From contig CAMENQ010000085.1 in the NCBI GenBank assembly GCA_945928585.1, positions 1 through 8,477 of the forward strand: DNA of 8,477 nucleotides. The letters are read 5' to 3'. Origin of the DNA: an uncultured Roseburia sp. (lineage in GTDB: Bacteria > Bacillota > Clostridia > Lachnospirales > Lachnospiraceae). Positions 1 through 6,711 of this stretch are shown in pieces; position 1 is the first letter of the stretch, and every line of letters starts with the position of its first letter. The notes under the pieces were generated by a model. It saw only the letters and a list, made by a program, of their open reading frames with translations. It was not told the origin of the DNA and searched no databases. A program made the translations under genes and the position numbers.

Positions 1-47
1 CCTTTCTATGCATTTATAAAATGTGTTACACTGATTTTAATCCATTA

Positions 48-75
48 TAAACAAAAAGTCTATGCTTTGTATAAG
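48..75 (+). promoter_or_regulatory. weak candidate sigma-A promoter for the esterase operon
   Basis: A TAAACA box (48-53, four of six matches to TTGACA) lies 16 bases before TATAAG (70-75, five of six matches to TATAAT). Transcription would begin near 82 and give a leader of about 155 bases that contains all the inverted repeats described at 115-184. The surrounding DNA is so AT-rich that other -10-like boxes occur (46-51 and 85-90), but neither has a convincing -35 partner. This is the best match seen, not a firm assignment. Confidence 0.3.
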
Positions 76-114
76 AAAAAACGATAAAATTTATTAAGAG
101 ATAAAGGTTAAAAA

Positions 115-133
115 GTTTTAAAGGCTTTAAAAC
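115..133 (+). repeat. perfect 8-bp inverted repeat in the esterase leader
   Basis: GTTTTAAA (115-122) and TTTAAAAC (126-133) are exact reverse complements separated by GGC. The element could be a small RNA hairpin or a protein-binding palindrome. It is very AT-rich and has no T-run after it, so it is not a typical terminator. Confidence 0.5.
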
Positions 134-142
134 AATAAGAAG

Positions 143-158
143 AACAGTTTTAACTGTT
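143..158 (+). repeat. 16-bp near-perfect palindrome in the esterase leader
   Basis: AACAGTT (143-149) and AACTGTT (152-158) are exact 7-base reverse complements with a two-base centre. A two-base gap is too tight for a good RNA loop, so a DNA-binding site for a dimeric regulator (MarR- or TetR-type in size) is the more natural reading. That reading is inference. Its right half is shared with the larger hairpin at 150-184. Confidence 0.45.
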
Positions 159-184
159 ACATAGAGAGATGAACTCTCAGTTAA
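150..184 (+). repeat. bulged hairpin in the esterase leader, overlapping the preceding palindrome
   Basis: TTAACT (150-155) can pair with AGTTAA (179-184), and the inner GAGAG (164-168) pairs with CTCTC (174-178) around an ATGAA loop, leaving an eight-base bulge at 156-163. It uses the same bases as the right arm of the 143-158 palindrome, so in RNA the two folds exclude each other. It ends about 37 bases before the ribosome site at 222-227. Confidence 0.4.
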
Positions 185-221
185 CAAAAATAAAAGAATA
201 AATAAATATTTAAAGAAAGAT

Positions 222-227
222 AAGGAG
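222..227 (+). promoter_or_regulatory. ribosome binding site deciding the esterase start
   Basis: AAGGAG sits nine bases before ATG 237. An in-frame ATG at 228 directly abuts this AAGGAG with no spacing, so it cannot use it as a ribosome site. ATG 237 is therefore the likely start. Confidence 0.8.
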
Positions 228-236
228 ATGTGTATT

Positions 237-1118
237 ATGTTAAAAAAATTACCTGAAGGTTATTTATCAGCCGCAGAAAAAAAAGGAAGTGTAGTCAGAG
301 TAGATTATATGGCAGCAGACAAGGAGGAAAAAGGAAATATGATTCCCAAATATGCTTATGTATATCTTCCGTATGGCTATGATGAATCAAAGAAATATGA
401 TATTTTATACTGCCTTCATGGCGGTGGCGGTGAGATAGAGGTATACTTTGGAGATGAAAATAAAATAGGGGATATAAAGCATACACTGGATCATATGATA
501 GCAAACGGTGATATAAAGCCTATCATCGCAGTATCACCTACATATTATTCAAAAGTAAGGGAACATAATTTAGATTCAGCAGTATCGGAAATCGAACATT
601 TTTGTAAGGTGGAACTGGTGGAAAATCTTATTCCTGCCATAGAGGGTAAGTTTTCTACATATGCAGAAAGTACGGACAGGGCAGGTATAATCGCATCAAG
701 GGAGCACAGAGGTTACACAGGATATTCTATGGGTGCTTTATCTACATGGTGTACTTATATTAATGATATGGACTGCTTTAAGTATTTTATGCCTATGAGT
801 GGAGATTATTGGATTAACGGGGAGTCTGTTGCGGATAAATCTGCAGCAGTATTGGACGAGGCAGCCCTATCTTCAGGATACAATAAAGATGATATATATA
901 TTTATGCCATAACCGGAGATAAGGATATTGCTTACGAGAGAATGAAGGCTATGCTTGAGTCATTAGAAAAAAATGGAAAATTCTTCGAGTTTAAAAAGGA
1001 TGATAAAAAAGGCAATATTTTCTTCGGAGTGGAAACCGGGGCAACACATGATTATGTATATATGCCATTGTATTTCTACAATGTTCTTCCGGAATTTTTT
1101 GGAGGAAGAAATAAGTGA
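237..1118 (+). CDS. CE1-like esterase (feruloyl/cinnamoyl esterase type, alpha/beta hydrolase)
   Basis: This 293-residue alpha/beta hydrolase probably cleaves ester-linked acyl groups, such as feruloyl or acetyl, from plant-derived oligosaccharides. It has an HGGGG oxyanion-hole motif at 61-65, the nucleophile elbow GYSMG with Ser164, a TGDKD segment with Asp230 (or Asp228) as the acid, and a C-terminal GATHDY with His271. The stretch REHRGYTGYSMGALSTW followed by a YFMPMSGDYW-like region resembles esterase domains attached to clostridial and ruminococcal xylanases. There is no signal peptide, membrane segment or carbohydrate-binding module, so it should act in the cytoplasm on imported substrate, as intracellular cinnamoyl esterases of Butyrivibrio do. 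It is the first gene of a unit with the MATE transporter, whose GTG overlaps its stop. The fold and catalytic triad are well supported; the acyl substrate is inferred from family resemblance. Confidence 0.85.
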   Translation: MLKKLPEGYLSAAEKKGSVVRVDYMAADKEEKGNMIPKYAYVYLPYGYDESKKYDILYCLHGGGGEIEVYFGDENKIGDIKHTLDHMIANGDIKPIIAVSPTYYSKVREHNLDSAVSEIEHFCKVELVENLIPAIEGKFSTYAESTDRAGIIASREHRGYTGYSMGALSTWCTYINDMDCFKYFMPMSGDYWINGESVADKSAAVLDEAALSSGYNKDDIYIYAITGDKDIAYERMKAMLESLEKNGKFFEFKKDDKKGNIFFGVETGATHDYVYMPLYFYNVLPEFFGGRNK

Positions 1119-2458
1119 AAAAAATGAATTTTTACAAAAGAGTAGCATTGATTGCTTTTCCGGTTATTCTCCAACAGATAATAAATATGAGTGTAAATCT
1201 GTGCGACGGAATTATGGTAGGACAGCTTAAGGAGACGGCTATATCAGGAGTATCCGCAGGAAATCAGTTTTATTTGCTTTTTAACATCCTATGTATGGGA
1301 TTAGGCGGTGGAACTGCAGTGCTGGTAAATCAGTTGTGGGGAAAGCAGGAAATCGTTGAAATAAAAAAAGCCATTACCATTATGATTAGGCTTTGTATAG
1401 GAATTGCCACCATATTTATGCTACTTTCCCTTTTTGGTACACAGGCTATAGTCAGAATATTTTCCAATAATCCTGAAGTGTGTGGAGAAGCAGAGAAATA
1501 TTTGAGGACTATGTCTTTTGCATATATTATTCATGGACTTGGATTAACCTTAAGCATAGTATACAGGTCTGTAGGAGTAGTATGGCTGTCACTTATATCA
1601 TCAGCTGTTTCATTTGGACTAAATATATTTTTTAACTGGGTATTTATCTTTGGTAAGTTGGGCTTTGAACCAATGGGGGTAAAAGGAACTGCGTTAGGTA
1701 CGGTTATTGCCAGAGCAGTAGAATTTATAGTCATAGTAGGTTATGTTCTGTTTAGGGATAAGAGAATCGGATACCGAATCAGCTATCTGAAAATGAAATG
1801 CAGCTCCATATCTGCCGAGTATAAGAGATATGCTTTGCCGGTTGTTATAAGTGATGTAATGCTGCAGTTGGGAAATAATCTTATTGCCATAATTATGGGA
1901 CATATGAAAAACAGTGAAATCATGATGGCTGCTAATAATGTAACTACGATAACAGTTCAGATTAGTACTTTCTTTATACTGGGACTTTCAAATGCTGCAA
2001 GCATTATTGTCGGTAATACGATTGGAGAGGGAAAAAAGCAGGAGGCATTTGGCTATGGAAAAAAATTTTTGTACATAAGCATCGTGGTTGGAATAATTGC
2101 AGCAGGACTTATTGAACTTTTGAATCCAATTATTCTTAAAGCATATGTTCTCGAAAGAGAAACCATAGAGTGTACAAAACAGCTTGTTAATGCCATATCC
2201 TGTATTGTGGTTTTTCAGTCGGTGTCTTCAGTGCTCACAAAGGGAGTGCTTCGAGGCGGTGGTGATACCAGATTCTTAATGGTGGCAGATGTGCTGTTTT
2301 TATGGATAACAGCAGCTCCTCTGGGCTTTTTATGTGGCATAGTGCTGGAGTTATCATCATTCTGGGTATATTTTGTCATGAAGATAGACTTGGTAATAAA
2401 GGCTGTGTGGTGTACCTACAGGCTATACAAAGGCACATGGGTGAGAGACTGCGTATAG
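1115..2458 (+). CDS. MATE-family efflux transporter
   Basis: This 447-residue polytopic membrane protein has about twelve hydrophobic segments in two similar halves (roughly 1-225 and 226-447), the usual MATE size and layout. The N-terminal stretch FPVILQQIINMSVNLCDGIMVG, followed by a glycine-rich second helix (about 45-72, with GLGGGTAVLVNQLWG), is typical of the family. The repeated pattern appears in the second half around ALPVVISDVMLQLGN and GLSNAASIIVGNTIGEG. MATE proteins export small, often cationic or aromatic compounds using a sodium or proton gradient. The chosen start is GTG 1115, with GGAGGA at 1101-1106; its GTGA overlaps the esterase stop by four bases, implying translational coupling. 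An ATG at 1124 is the alternative. The coupling suggests that it exports something linked to the esterase reaction, perhaps the released aromatic acid, but the substrate cannot be read from the sequence. Confidence 0.92.
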   Translation: MKKMNFYKRVALIAFPVILQQIINMSVNLCDGIMVGQLKETAISGVSAGNQFYLLFNILCMGLGGGTAVLVNQLWGKQEIVEIKKAITIMIRLCIGIATIFMLLSLFGTQAIVRIFSNNPEVCGEAEKYLRTMSFAYIIHGLGLTLSIVYRSVGVVWLSLISSAVSFGLNIFFNWVFIFGKLGFEPMGVKGTALGTVIARAVEFIVIVGYVLFRDKRIGYRISYLKMKCSSISAEYKRYALPVVISDVMLQLGNNLIAIIMGHMKNSEIMMAANNVTTITVQISTFFILGLSNAASIIVGNTIGEGKKQEAFGYGKKFLYISIVVGIIAAGLIELLNPIILKAYVLERETIECTKQLVNAISCIVVFQSVSSVLTKGVLRGGGDTRFLMVADVLFLWITAAPLGFLCGIVLELSSFWVYFVMKIDLVIKAVWCTYRLYKGTWVRDCV

Positions 2459-2486
2459 ATTACCGGGAGATAAAGGAGATTCAAAA

Positions 2487-2882
2487 ATGCAGGAAATATT
2501 TAATATTATAATAGACATTATATCAGTTAATGAGGTTAACGGTTTAAATGCAACAGCTAAAATGATAAGCTTCAATGGAAAATGCAAAGGTCAGTACTTT
2601 AATGGAGAGATAATGGATAACAGTGTTGATACACAATTAATCTCAAAGGATGGCAGCGGAATTGTATCTGCCAGATATATGATGAAGGGTGTTGACAGTT
2701 CGTTAAGACAGTGCAAGGTTTTTATAGAAAATGAGGGCACAATTAGTTCCACGGGAGAGATGAAGACAACGCCTAAGATAGTAACGGACAGCACGGAATT
2801 GTCATGGCTTCAGGAAGAAAAGCTATATGGGAAAGTTGCAGTGGAGGAGGATAACAGATTGCATGTAAGAATATACGTGTAA
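2487..2882 (+). CDS. DUF3237 (UPF0311) family protein
   Basis: This soluble 131-residue protein of unknown function resembles the DUF3237 family in overall layout. It opens with a short strand (EIFNIIIDI), has a central FNGKCKGQYFNGEIMDNSVDTQ segment (about 31-52) and a GSGIVSARYMMKG segment (about 57-69), and ends in beta-rich sequence around an LHVRIYV tail. Members are small beta-barrel-like proteins, usually near 150 residues, so this one is slightly short. No signal peptide or membrane segment is visible, and no catalytic residues can be named. AAAGGAG at 2472-2478 lies eight bases before the ATG. The gene begins 28 bases after the MATE stop with no promoter or terminator between them, so it is probably the third gene of the esterase operon. 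A binding or accessory role toward the esterase substrate or product is only a guess. Family assignment is from memory of the pattern. Confidence 0.7.
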   Translation: MQEIFNIIIDIISVNEVNGLNATAKMISFNGKCKGQYFNGEIMDNSVDTQLISKDGSGIVSARYMMKGVDSSLRQCKVFIENEGTISSTGEMKTTPKIVTDSTELSWLQEEKLYGKVAVEEDNRLHVRIYV

Positions 2883-2975
2883 GCCGGTTAAATGTCTTAC
2901 ATGGCAGGCAGTAAACAACTTGAAAAGTCAATACCTGTACATAGATATTCCCATAAAACATCGCTAAATTACAAA

Positions 2976-2996
2976 AAGAGTAGAAATAAAACTCTT
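2976..2996 (+). repeat. short inverted repeat touching the GH42 promoter
   Basis: AAGAGT (2976-2981) and ACTCTT (2991-2996) are exact complements separated by nine bases. The right arm enters the -35 box at 2995-3000. There is no T-tract, so it is not a convincing terminator for the upstream operon; it may be chance or a weak regulator site. Confidence 0.25.
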
Positions 2997-3023
2997 GAAG
3001 AATACCTTCCCCCATTATATACT
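2995..3023 (+). promoter_or_regulatory. sigma-A promoter for the GH42-GH30 unit
   Basis: TTGAAG (2995-3000) and TATACT (3018-3023) are separated by exactly 17 bases and match the consensus at four and five of six positions. The predicted start of transcription is near 3030, just before the tandem palindromes at 3040-3076 and about 60 bases before GTG 3092. This is a clear vegetative promoter by inspection. Confidence 0.7.
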
Positions 3024-3039
3024 TAATAATAAGAAAATA

Positions 3040-3054
3040 TGTGAAACCATCACA
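3040..3054 (+). promoter_or_regulatory. candidate operator 1, TGTGA-N5-TCACA
   Basis: The perfect palindrome TGTGAAACCATCACA has five-base arms and a five-base centre. It lies about 10-25 bases downstream of the predicted transcription start, where a bound repressor would block initiation or early elongation. It is nearly identical to the second copy at 3062-3076 (they share ATGTGAANNNATCACA). As RNA it could also form a five-pair hairpin. The cognate regulator is not in the window. Confidence 0.6.
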
Positions 3055-3061
3055 AAGTGAA

Positions 3062-3076
3062 TGTGAACTTATCACA
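3062..3076 (+). promoter_or_regulatory. candidate operator 2, TGTGA-N5-TCACA
   Basis: TGTGAACTTATCACA is a second perfect copy whose centre (3069) is 22 bp from that of operator 1 (3047), about two helical turns, so two dimers would sit on the same face of the DNA. An extra half-site, GTGA at 3057-3060, lies between them. The site ends four bases before the GGAGGA ribosome site, so occupancy could also affect translation if the element works as RNA. Confidence 0.6.
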
Positions 3077-3080
3077 GAAT

Positions 3081-3086
3081 GGAGGA
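3081..3086 (+). promoter_or_regulatory. ribosome binding site deciding the GH42 start
   Basis: GGAGGA ends five bases before GTG 3092. The earlier in-frame GTG at 3041 has no ribosome site and lies inside operator 1, so translation most likely begins at 3092. Confidence 0.75.
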
Positions 3087-3091
3087 AAAAA

Positions 3092-5143
3092 GTGAACAAA
3101 AACATTAAAAAGAAAAAAATCGTTGCAGACCATATGATACATGGTGCAGATTACAATCCTGACCAGTGGCTTGATTACCCTGATATTTTAAATGAGGATG
3201 TACGTCTTATGAAAGTAGCAGGAATGAACCAGGTTTCTATAGCTATATTTGCATGGAAGGCACTTGAGCCGGAGGAAGGAGTGTATAATTTCGGTTGGCT
3301 TGATGAGCTTTTTGACAGACTGGAAGCAAACGGCATTGATGCTTTTCTTGCTACACCTTCAGGAGCAAGACCTGCGTGGATGGATAAAAATCACCCTGAG
3401 TGTCTGAGAGTTGAATCAAACAGAGTGAAAAACCTTCATGGTTTCAGACACAACCACTGCTATACATCACCATATTACAGGGAAAAGGTGCGTCAGATGA
3501 ATACCATGCTGGCTGAGCGGTATAAGGATAGAAAAGCATTAAAAATGTGGCATATTTCAAACGAATATGGAGGAGAATGTCACTGTGAGCTTTGTCAGGA
3601 GGCTTTCAGAAATTATTTAAGAAAGAAATATAATAACGACATAAAGCTGTTAAATGACCAGTGGTGGACAAGATTTTGGAGCCACGAGTACAGTAGCTTT
3701 GACGAGATAGAATCGCCTGCACCTCACGGAGAGCAGTTTATACATGGACTTGTTCTTGAATGGAGGAGATTCGTTACATATCAGACAAATGACTTTATGA
3801 AAAATGAAATAGAGCCTCTTAAAAGGATTACACCGAACGTTCCTGTTGCCACAAATATGATGGGAACATTTCCGGGACTTGATTACTGGAAAATGGCAGA
3901 TGATGTGGATGTTATCACATGGGATAACTACCCTGCATGGCATAACGACTGGGAAAAGGAGGCAGACACGGCAGCAAATATAGCATTTGTTCATGATATA
4001 AACCGTTCAATGAAGAAACAGCCGTTCCTTCTTATGGAAAGTACTCCGAGCAATGTAAACTGGATGGATGTTAATAAGCTTAAACGACCGGGAATGCATG
4101 GTCTTTCTTCCATACAGGCAGTGGCACACGGGGCAGACAGCGTGCAATATTTCCAGTGGAGAAAGGGACGCGGCTCAAGTGAAAAACTTCATGGAGCAGT
4201 AGTAGACCATTATGGCAAAGAGGACACCAGAGTATTTAAAGAAGTGGCAGCCTTAGGTGCTGACTTAAAGAAGATGAGTGGTATTGTAGGAACATGTGTA
4301 AAGCCTGAGGTGGCAGTTATATATGACTGGGACAACAGATGGGCAATAGACCAGCTTCAGGGTATGAACAGAGACAGAAACTACGAGGGTACCTGCAAAA
4401 ACCACTATAAGTCATTCTGGAAAATGGGTATACCTGTAGATGTAAATGACGAGGAGCAGGATTTTTCAGAATATAAACTTGTGATAGCACCTATGATGTA
4501 TATGTCTAAGGTAGGCGTGGCAGACAGACTGAAAAAATATGTAAACGACGGAGGAACTGTTGTATTTACATATGCCACAGGCTGGGTAAATGAAAACGAT
4601 TTATGTTATCTTGGAGGATTTCCGGGAGACGGTCTTATGGAACTTTCCGGCGTATGGGCGGAAGAACTTGACCCGCTATACCCTACAGATAAAAACAGTA
4701 TTACAACTACAGACGGAAAAACATATGAGTGCTTTAGTATGTGTGAGATTATCCATGCAAAATCAGACAGTTTAAAGGTACTGGCATCATATGATGACGA
4801 TTTCTATAAAGGTATGCCGGCAGTAACAGAAAATACATATGGTAAAGGTAAGTGCTACTATATAGCTACACGTACGGAAAATCAGTTTTTGGATGATTTT
4901 TACGGACAGCTTGCAGACAGTCTTAAGCTTGAAAAACCTATGATAAAAGAAGCGGTAGATGGAGTATCTGTAGAGACAAGGTACGGTGACGGGGAAGAAT
5001 ACTACTTCATTATGAATTTCAATAATGAAGAAAAAAGTATTAAGCTTACCTGTGGTGCAACAGATGTGCTTTCAGGAGAAAAAATATCATCTGATGTAGC
5101 TTTAAAGTCGTTCGGATATAGAATTTTAAAAATTGAGGTGTAA
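3092..5143 (+). CDS. GH42 beta-galactosidase
   Basis: This 683-residue glycoside hydrolase family 42 enzyme hydrolyses terminal beta-linked galactose from oligosaccharides with a retaining mechanism. The family signature GADYNPDQWLDYP is near the N terminus. The acid/base is Glu158 in WHISNEYGG and the nucleophile is Glu316 in FLLMESTPSNVNW. Four cysteines (Cys104, Cys163, Cys165, Cys168, the last three in ECHCELC) match the structural zinc site known from GH42 enzymes. The layout fits a TIM barrel (to about 390), a trimerisation domain (about 390-600) and a small C-terminal beta domain; the length is normal. There is no signal peptide, so it is cytoplasmic. GTG 3092 is preferred because GGAGGA precedes it; starting at GTG 3041 would add 17 residues unlike the family. 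The GH30 gene follows after five bases. Likely substrates are galacto-oligosaccharides from plant galactan or arabinogalactan; the linkage is not visible. Confidence 0.93.
   Translation: MNKNIKKKKIVADHMIHGADYNPDQWLDYPDILNEDVRLMKVAGMNQVSIAIFAWKALEPEEGVYNFGWLDELFDRLEANGIDAFLATPSGARPAWMDKNHPECLRVESNRVKNLHGFRHNHCYTSPYYREKVRQMNTMLAERYKDRKALKMWHISNEYGGECHCELCQEAFRNYLRKKYNNDIKLLNDQWWTRFWSHEYSSFDEIESPAPHGEQFIHGLVLEWRRFVTYQTNDFMKNEIEPLKRITPNVPVATNMMGTFPGLDYWKMADDVDVITWDNYPAWHNDWEKEADTAANIAFVHDINRSMKKQPFLLMESTPSNVNWMDVNKLKRPGMHGLSSIQAVAHGADSVQYFQWRKGRGSSEKLHGAVVDHYGKEDTRVFKEVAALGADLKKMSGIVGTCVKPEVAVIYDWDNRWAIDQLQGMNRDRNYEGTCKNHYKSFWKMGIPVDVNDEEQDFSEYKLVIAPMMYMSKVGVADRLKKYVNDGGTVVFTYATGWVNENDLCYLGGFPGDGLMELSGVWAEELDPLYPTDKNSITTTDGKTYECFSMCEIIHAKSDSLKVLASYDDDFYKGMPAVTENTYGKGKCYYIATRTENQFLDDFYGQLADSLKLEKPMIKEAVDGVSVETRYGDGEEYYFIMNFNNEEKSIKLTCGATDVLSGEKISSDVALKSFGYRILKIEV
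5135..5140 (+). promoter_or_regulatory. ribosome binding site for the GH30 TTG start, inside the GH42 gene
   Basis: GAGGTG lies in the last codons of the GH42 gene and eight bases before TTG 5149. No comparable site precedes the next ATG (5176). The arrangement implies that GH30 translation is coupled to GH42 translation. Confidence 0.6.
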
Positions 5144-5148
5144 AAGTA

Positions 5149-6711
5149 TTGAGGAAAAAAAGCTTATTAAGAGTAATGTCACTTACATTGTGTGTGACTA
5201 TGGGTACAGCAGGACTTTTCGGATGCTCAGACAATGAAAATGACACTGCCGGAAAGGATACAACTGTTAAGGAAAGTACAGCAGGTCAGTCAGAAAAAGA
5301 TACGGAAAAGGAGACGGAACCGGTGGTATTAAAAGATTTTAAGCTTACTCTTGATGAAAACATCACATATCAGACTATAGAAAGCTTCGGTGCCAGTGGC
5401 GCATGGTGGAGTCAGGATGTAGGCGGCTGGACGGAAGGAACAGAGGAAGGCGTAGAGCCGAGAGAACAGATAGCAGAACTTTTATATGACAGAGAAAAGG
5501 GCATAGGTCTTACAAATTACAGATACAACATTGGTGCAGGTACGGCAGATAAGCTTGAAAACTACTCGGGTATAGGAGATATATGGAGAAGGGCAGAAAG
5601 CTTCTTAGACGATAATGGCAATTATGACTGGACAAAAGATGAAAATGCCATATGGTTTATGAACAGGGCCGTAGAGCTTGGAGCAGAGGAACTTGTGTTT
5701 TTTTGCAACAGTCCTATAGTATCACTTACAAAAAACGGAAAGGGCTGTGGAGATAAAAATGAAAACGGCTCGACCTCGAATCTTCCTGCTGAAAATTACA
5801 GGGCATTTTCAGAATATGTGCTTGATGTGGTAGAGCATTTTATAAATGAAGGTTATCCCATAAAATATGTTTCACCTGTAAATGAGCCTCAGTGGGAGTG
5901 GACAGACGGTCAGGAAGGCTGTCACTATGAGCCTGATGAACTGGTAGCATTTTTAAATGTATTTCTTGATGTAATGGAAGAGAGAAATATAGAAGGCTTG
6001 GAACTTTCAGCACCGGAGCTTGGCGAGTGGGGAAATACAAGCTATAAATATTATGAAGCCATATTTGCAGATGAGAGGTTAAAAAATGCACTTACATCTC
6101 TGGATGTTCATTCATACTGGTCAGACACAAATGCAAAAACAAGCTTTAAAAGCTATCTTGAGAAACAGGGACTTGACGGTCTTGAACTTAAAATGAGCGA
6201 ATGGTGCGAGATGACAAATGGTAAGGATACAGGTATGAGCTCGGCAATGGAGCTTGCCATTACCCTTCAGACAGACCTTACAAAGCTTAATGTTACATCA
6301 TGGCAGTATTGGATAGCAGTAAGCTGCTATGATTACAGAGATGGTCTTATATATGTATTTAAAGGCAATCATAATGTGGTAGAGACAAAGAGATTATGGG
6401 CATACGGTAATTTCAGCCGTTTTGTAAGACCGGGATATGTGCGCATTGACAGTACCACAGACAATGCAAATATATTATCCTCAGCCTATAAAGGGACAGA
6501 TGACAATGGAAAAGAAAATCTTGTAGTTGTCCTTGTGAATAACAATGACAGTCCTTATTCACTGGAAACAGATATTTTAAACGGTTATACCACAGGAGAA
6601 GTGTATGTGACGGATGCTGAACATTCTCTTGAAAAGACGGCGGATATAGAAACAGGTACAGCCATAGAGCTTCCGGCTAAGTCAGTTGTTACAGTTACGG
6701 TAGTTAAGTAG
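5149..6711 (+). CDS. GH30-family glycoside hydrolase, secreted lipoprotein
   Basis: This 520-residue enzyme starts with a lipoprotein signal: basic MRKK, a hydrophobic stretch and a lipobox LFGC with Cys26 as the lipidated residue. A Thr/Glu/Lys-rich linker follows (about 27-60), so it should be anchored on the outer face of the membrane. The catalytic barrel (about 60-420) contains SFGASGAWWSQDVG, the acid/base Glu246 in YVSPVNEPQWEW and the probable nucleophile Glu351 in LKMSEWCEM, the clan A arrangement seen in GH30. The C-terminal 90 residues look like the beta-sandwich that accompanies GH30 barrels. The motif around FGAS differs from the GFGG of glucosylceramidases and GH30 xylanases and is closer to galactanase-type members. 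With the GH42 gene next to it, a beta-1,6-galactan or arabinogalactan side-chain activity is plausible but not proven. The TTG start is chosen because it gives a complete signal peptide; ATG 5176 would lose the basic N terminus. Confidence 0.82.
   Translation: MRKKSLLRVMSLTLCVTMGTAGLFGCSDNENDTAGKDTTVKESTAGQSEKDTEKETEPVVLKDFKLTLDENITYQTIESFGASGAWWSQDVGGWTEGTEEGVEPREQIAELLYDREKGIGLTNYRYNIGAGTADKLENYSGIGDIWRRAESFLDDNGNYDWTKDENAIWFMNRAVELGAEELVFFCNSPIVSLTKNGKGCGDKNENGSTSNLPAENYRAFSEYVLDVVEHFINEGYPIKYVSPVNEPQWEWTDGQEGCHYEPDELVAFLNVFLDVMEERNIEGLELSAPELGEWGNTSYKYYEAIFADERLKNALTSLDVHSYWSDTNAKTSFKSYLEKQGLDGLELKMSEWCEMTNGKDTGMSSAMELAITLQTDLTKLNVTSWQYWIAVSCYDYRDGLIYVFKGNHNVVETKRLWAYGNFSRFVRPGYVRIDSTTDNANILSSAYKGTDDNGKENLVVVLVNNNDSPYSLETDILNGYTTGEVYVTDAEHSLEKTADIETGTAIELPAKSVVTVTVVK

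Noticed and set aside
2883..2996. Rho-independent terminator after the DUF3237 gene
   Set aside because: Short inverted repeats exist, but none is GC-rich or followed by a T-run.
3040..3076. CRP/cAMP receptor sites
   Set aside because: The arms match TGTGA and TCACA, but the spacer is five bases instead of six in both copies. The position downstream of the promoter does not suit an activator, and CRP-cAMP control is not expected in this group.
3041..3091. Longer GH42 protein beginning at GTG 3041
   Set aside because: There is no ribosome site before it, it overlaps a candidate operator, and the extra residues do not resemble GH42 N termini; GGAGGA precedes GTG 3092.
2773..3105. Minus-strand gene of about 110 codons across the GH42 promoter region
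   Set aside because: It overlaps the DUF3237 gene end, the promoter and the operators; its translation looks like low-complexity antisense sequence, with no recognisable domain.
3650..3994. Minus-strand gene of about 114 codons inside GH42
   Set aside because: It lies fully antisense to a well-conserved catalytic domain, is rich in cysteine and lacks any recognisable domain, as expected of a shadow frame.
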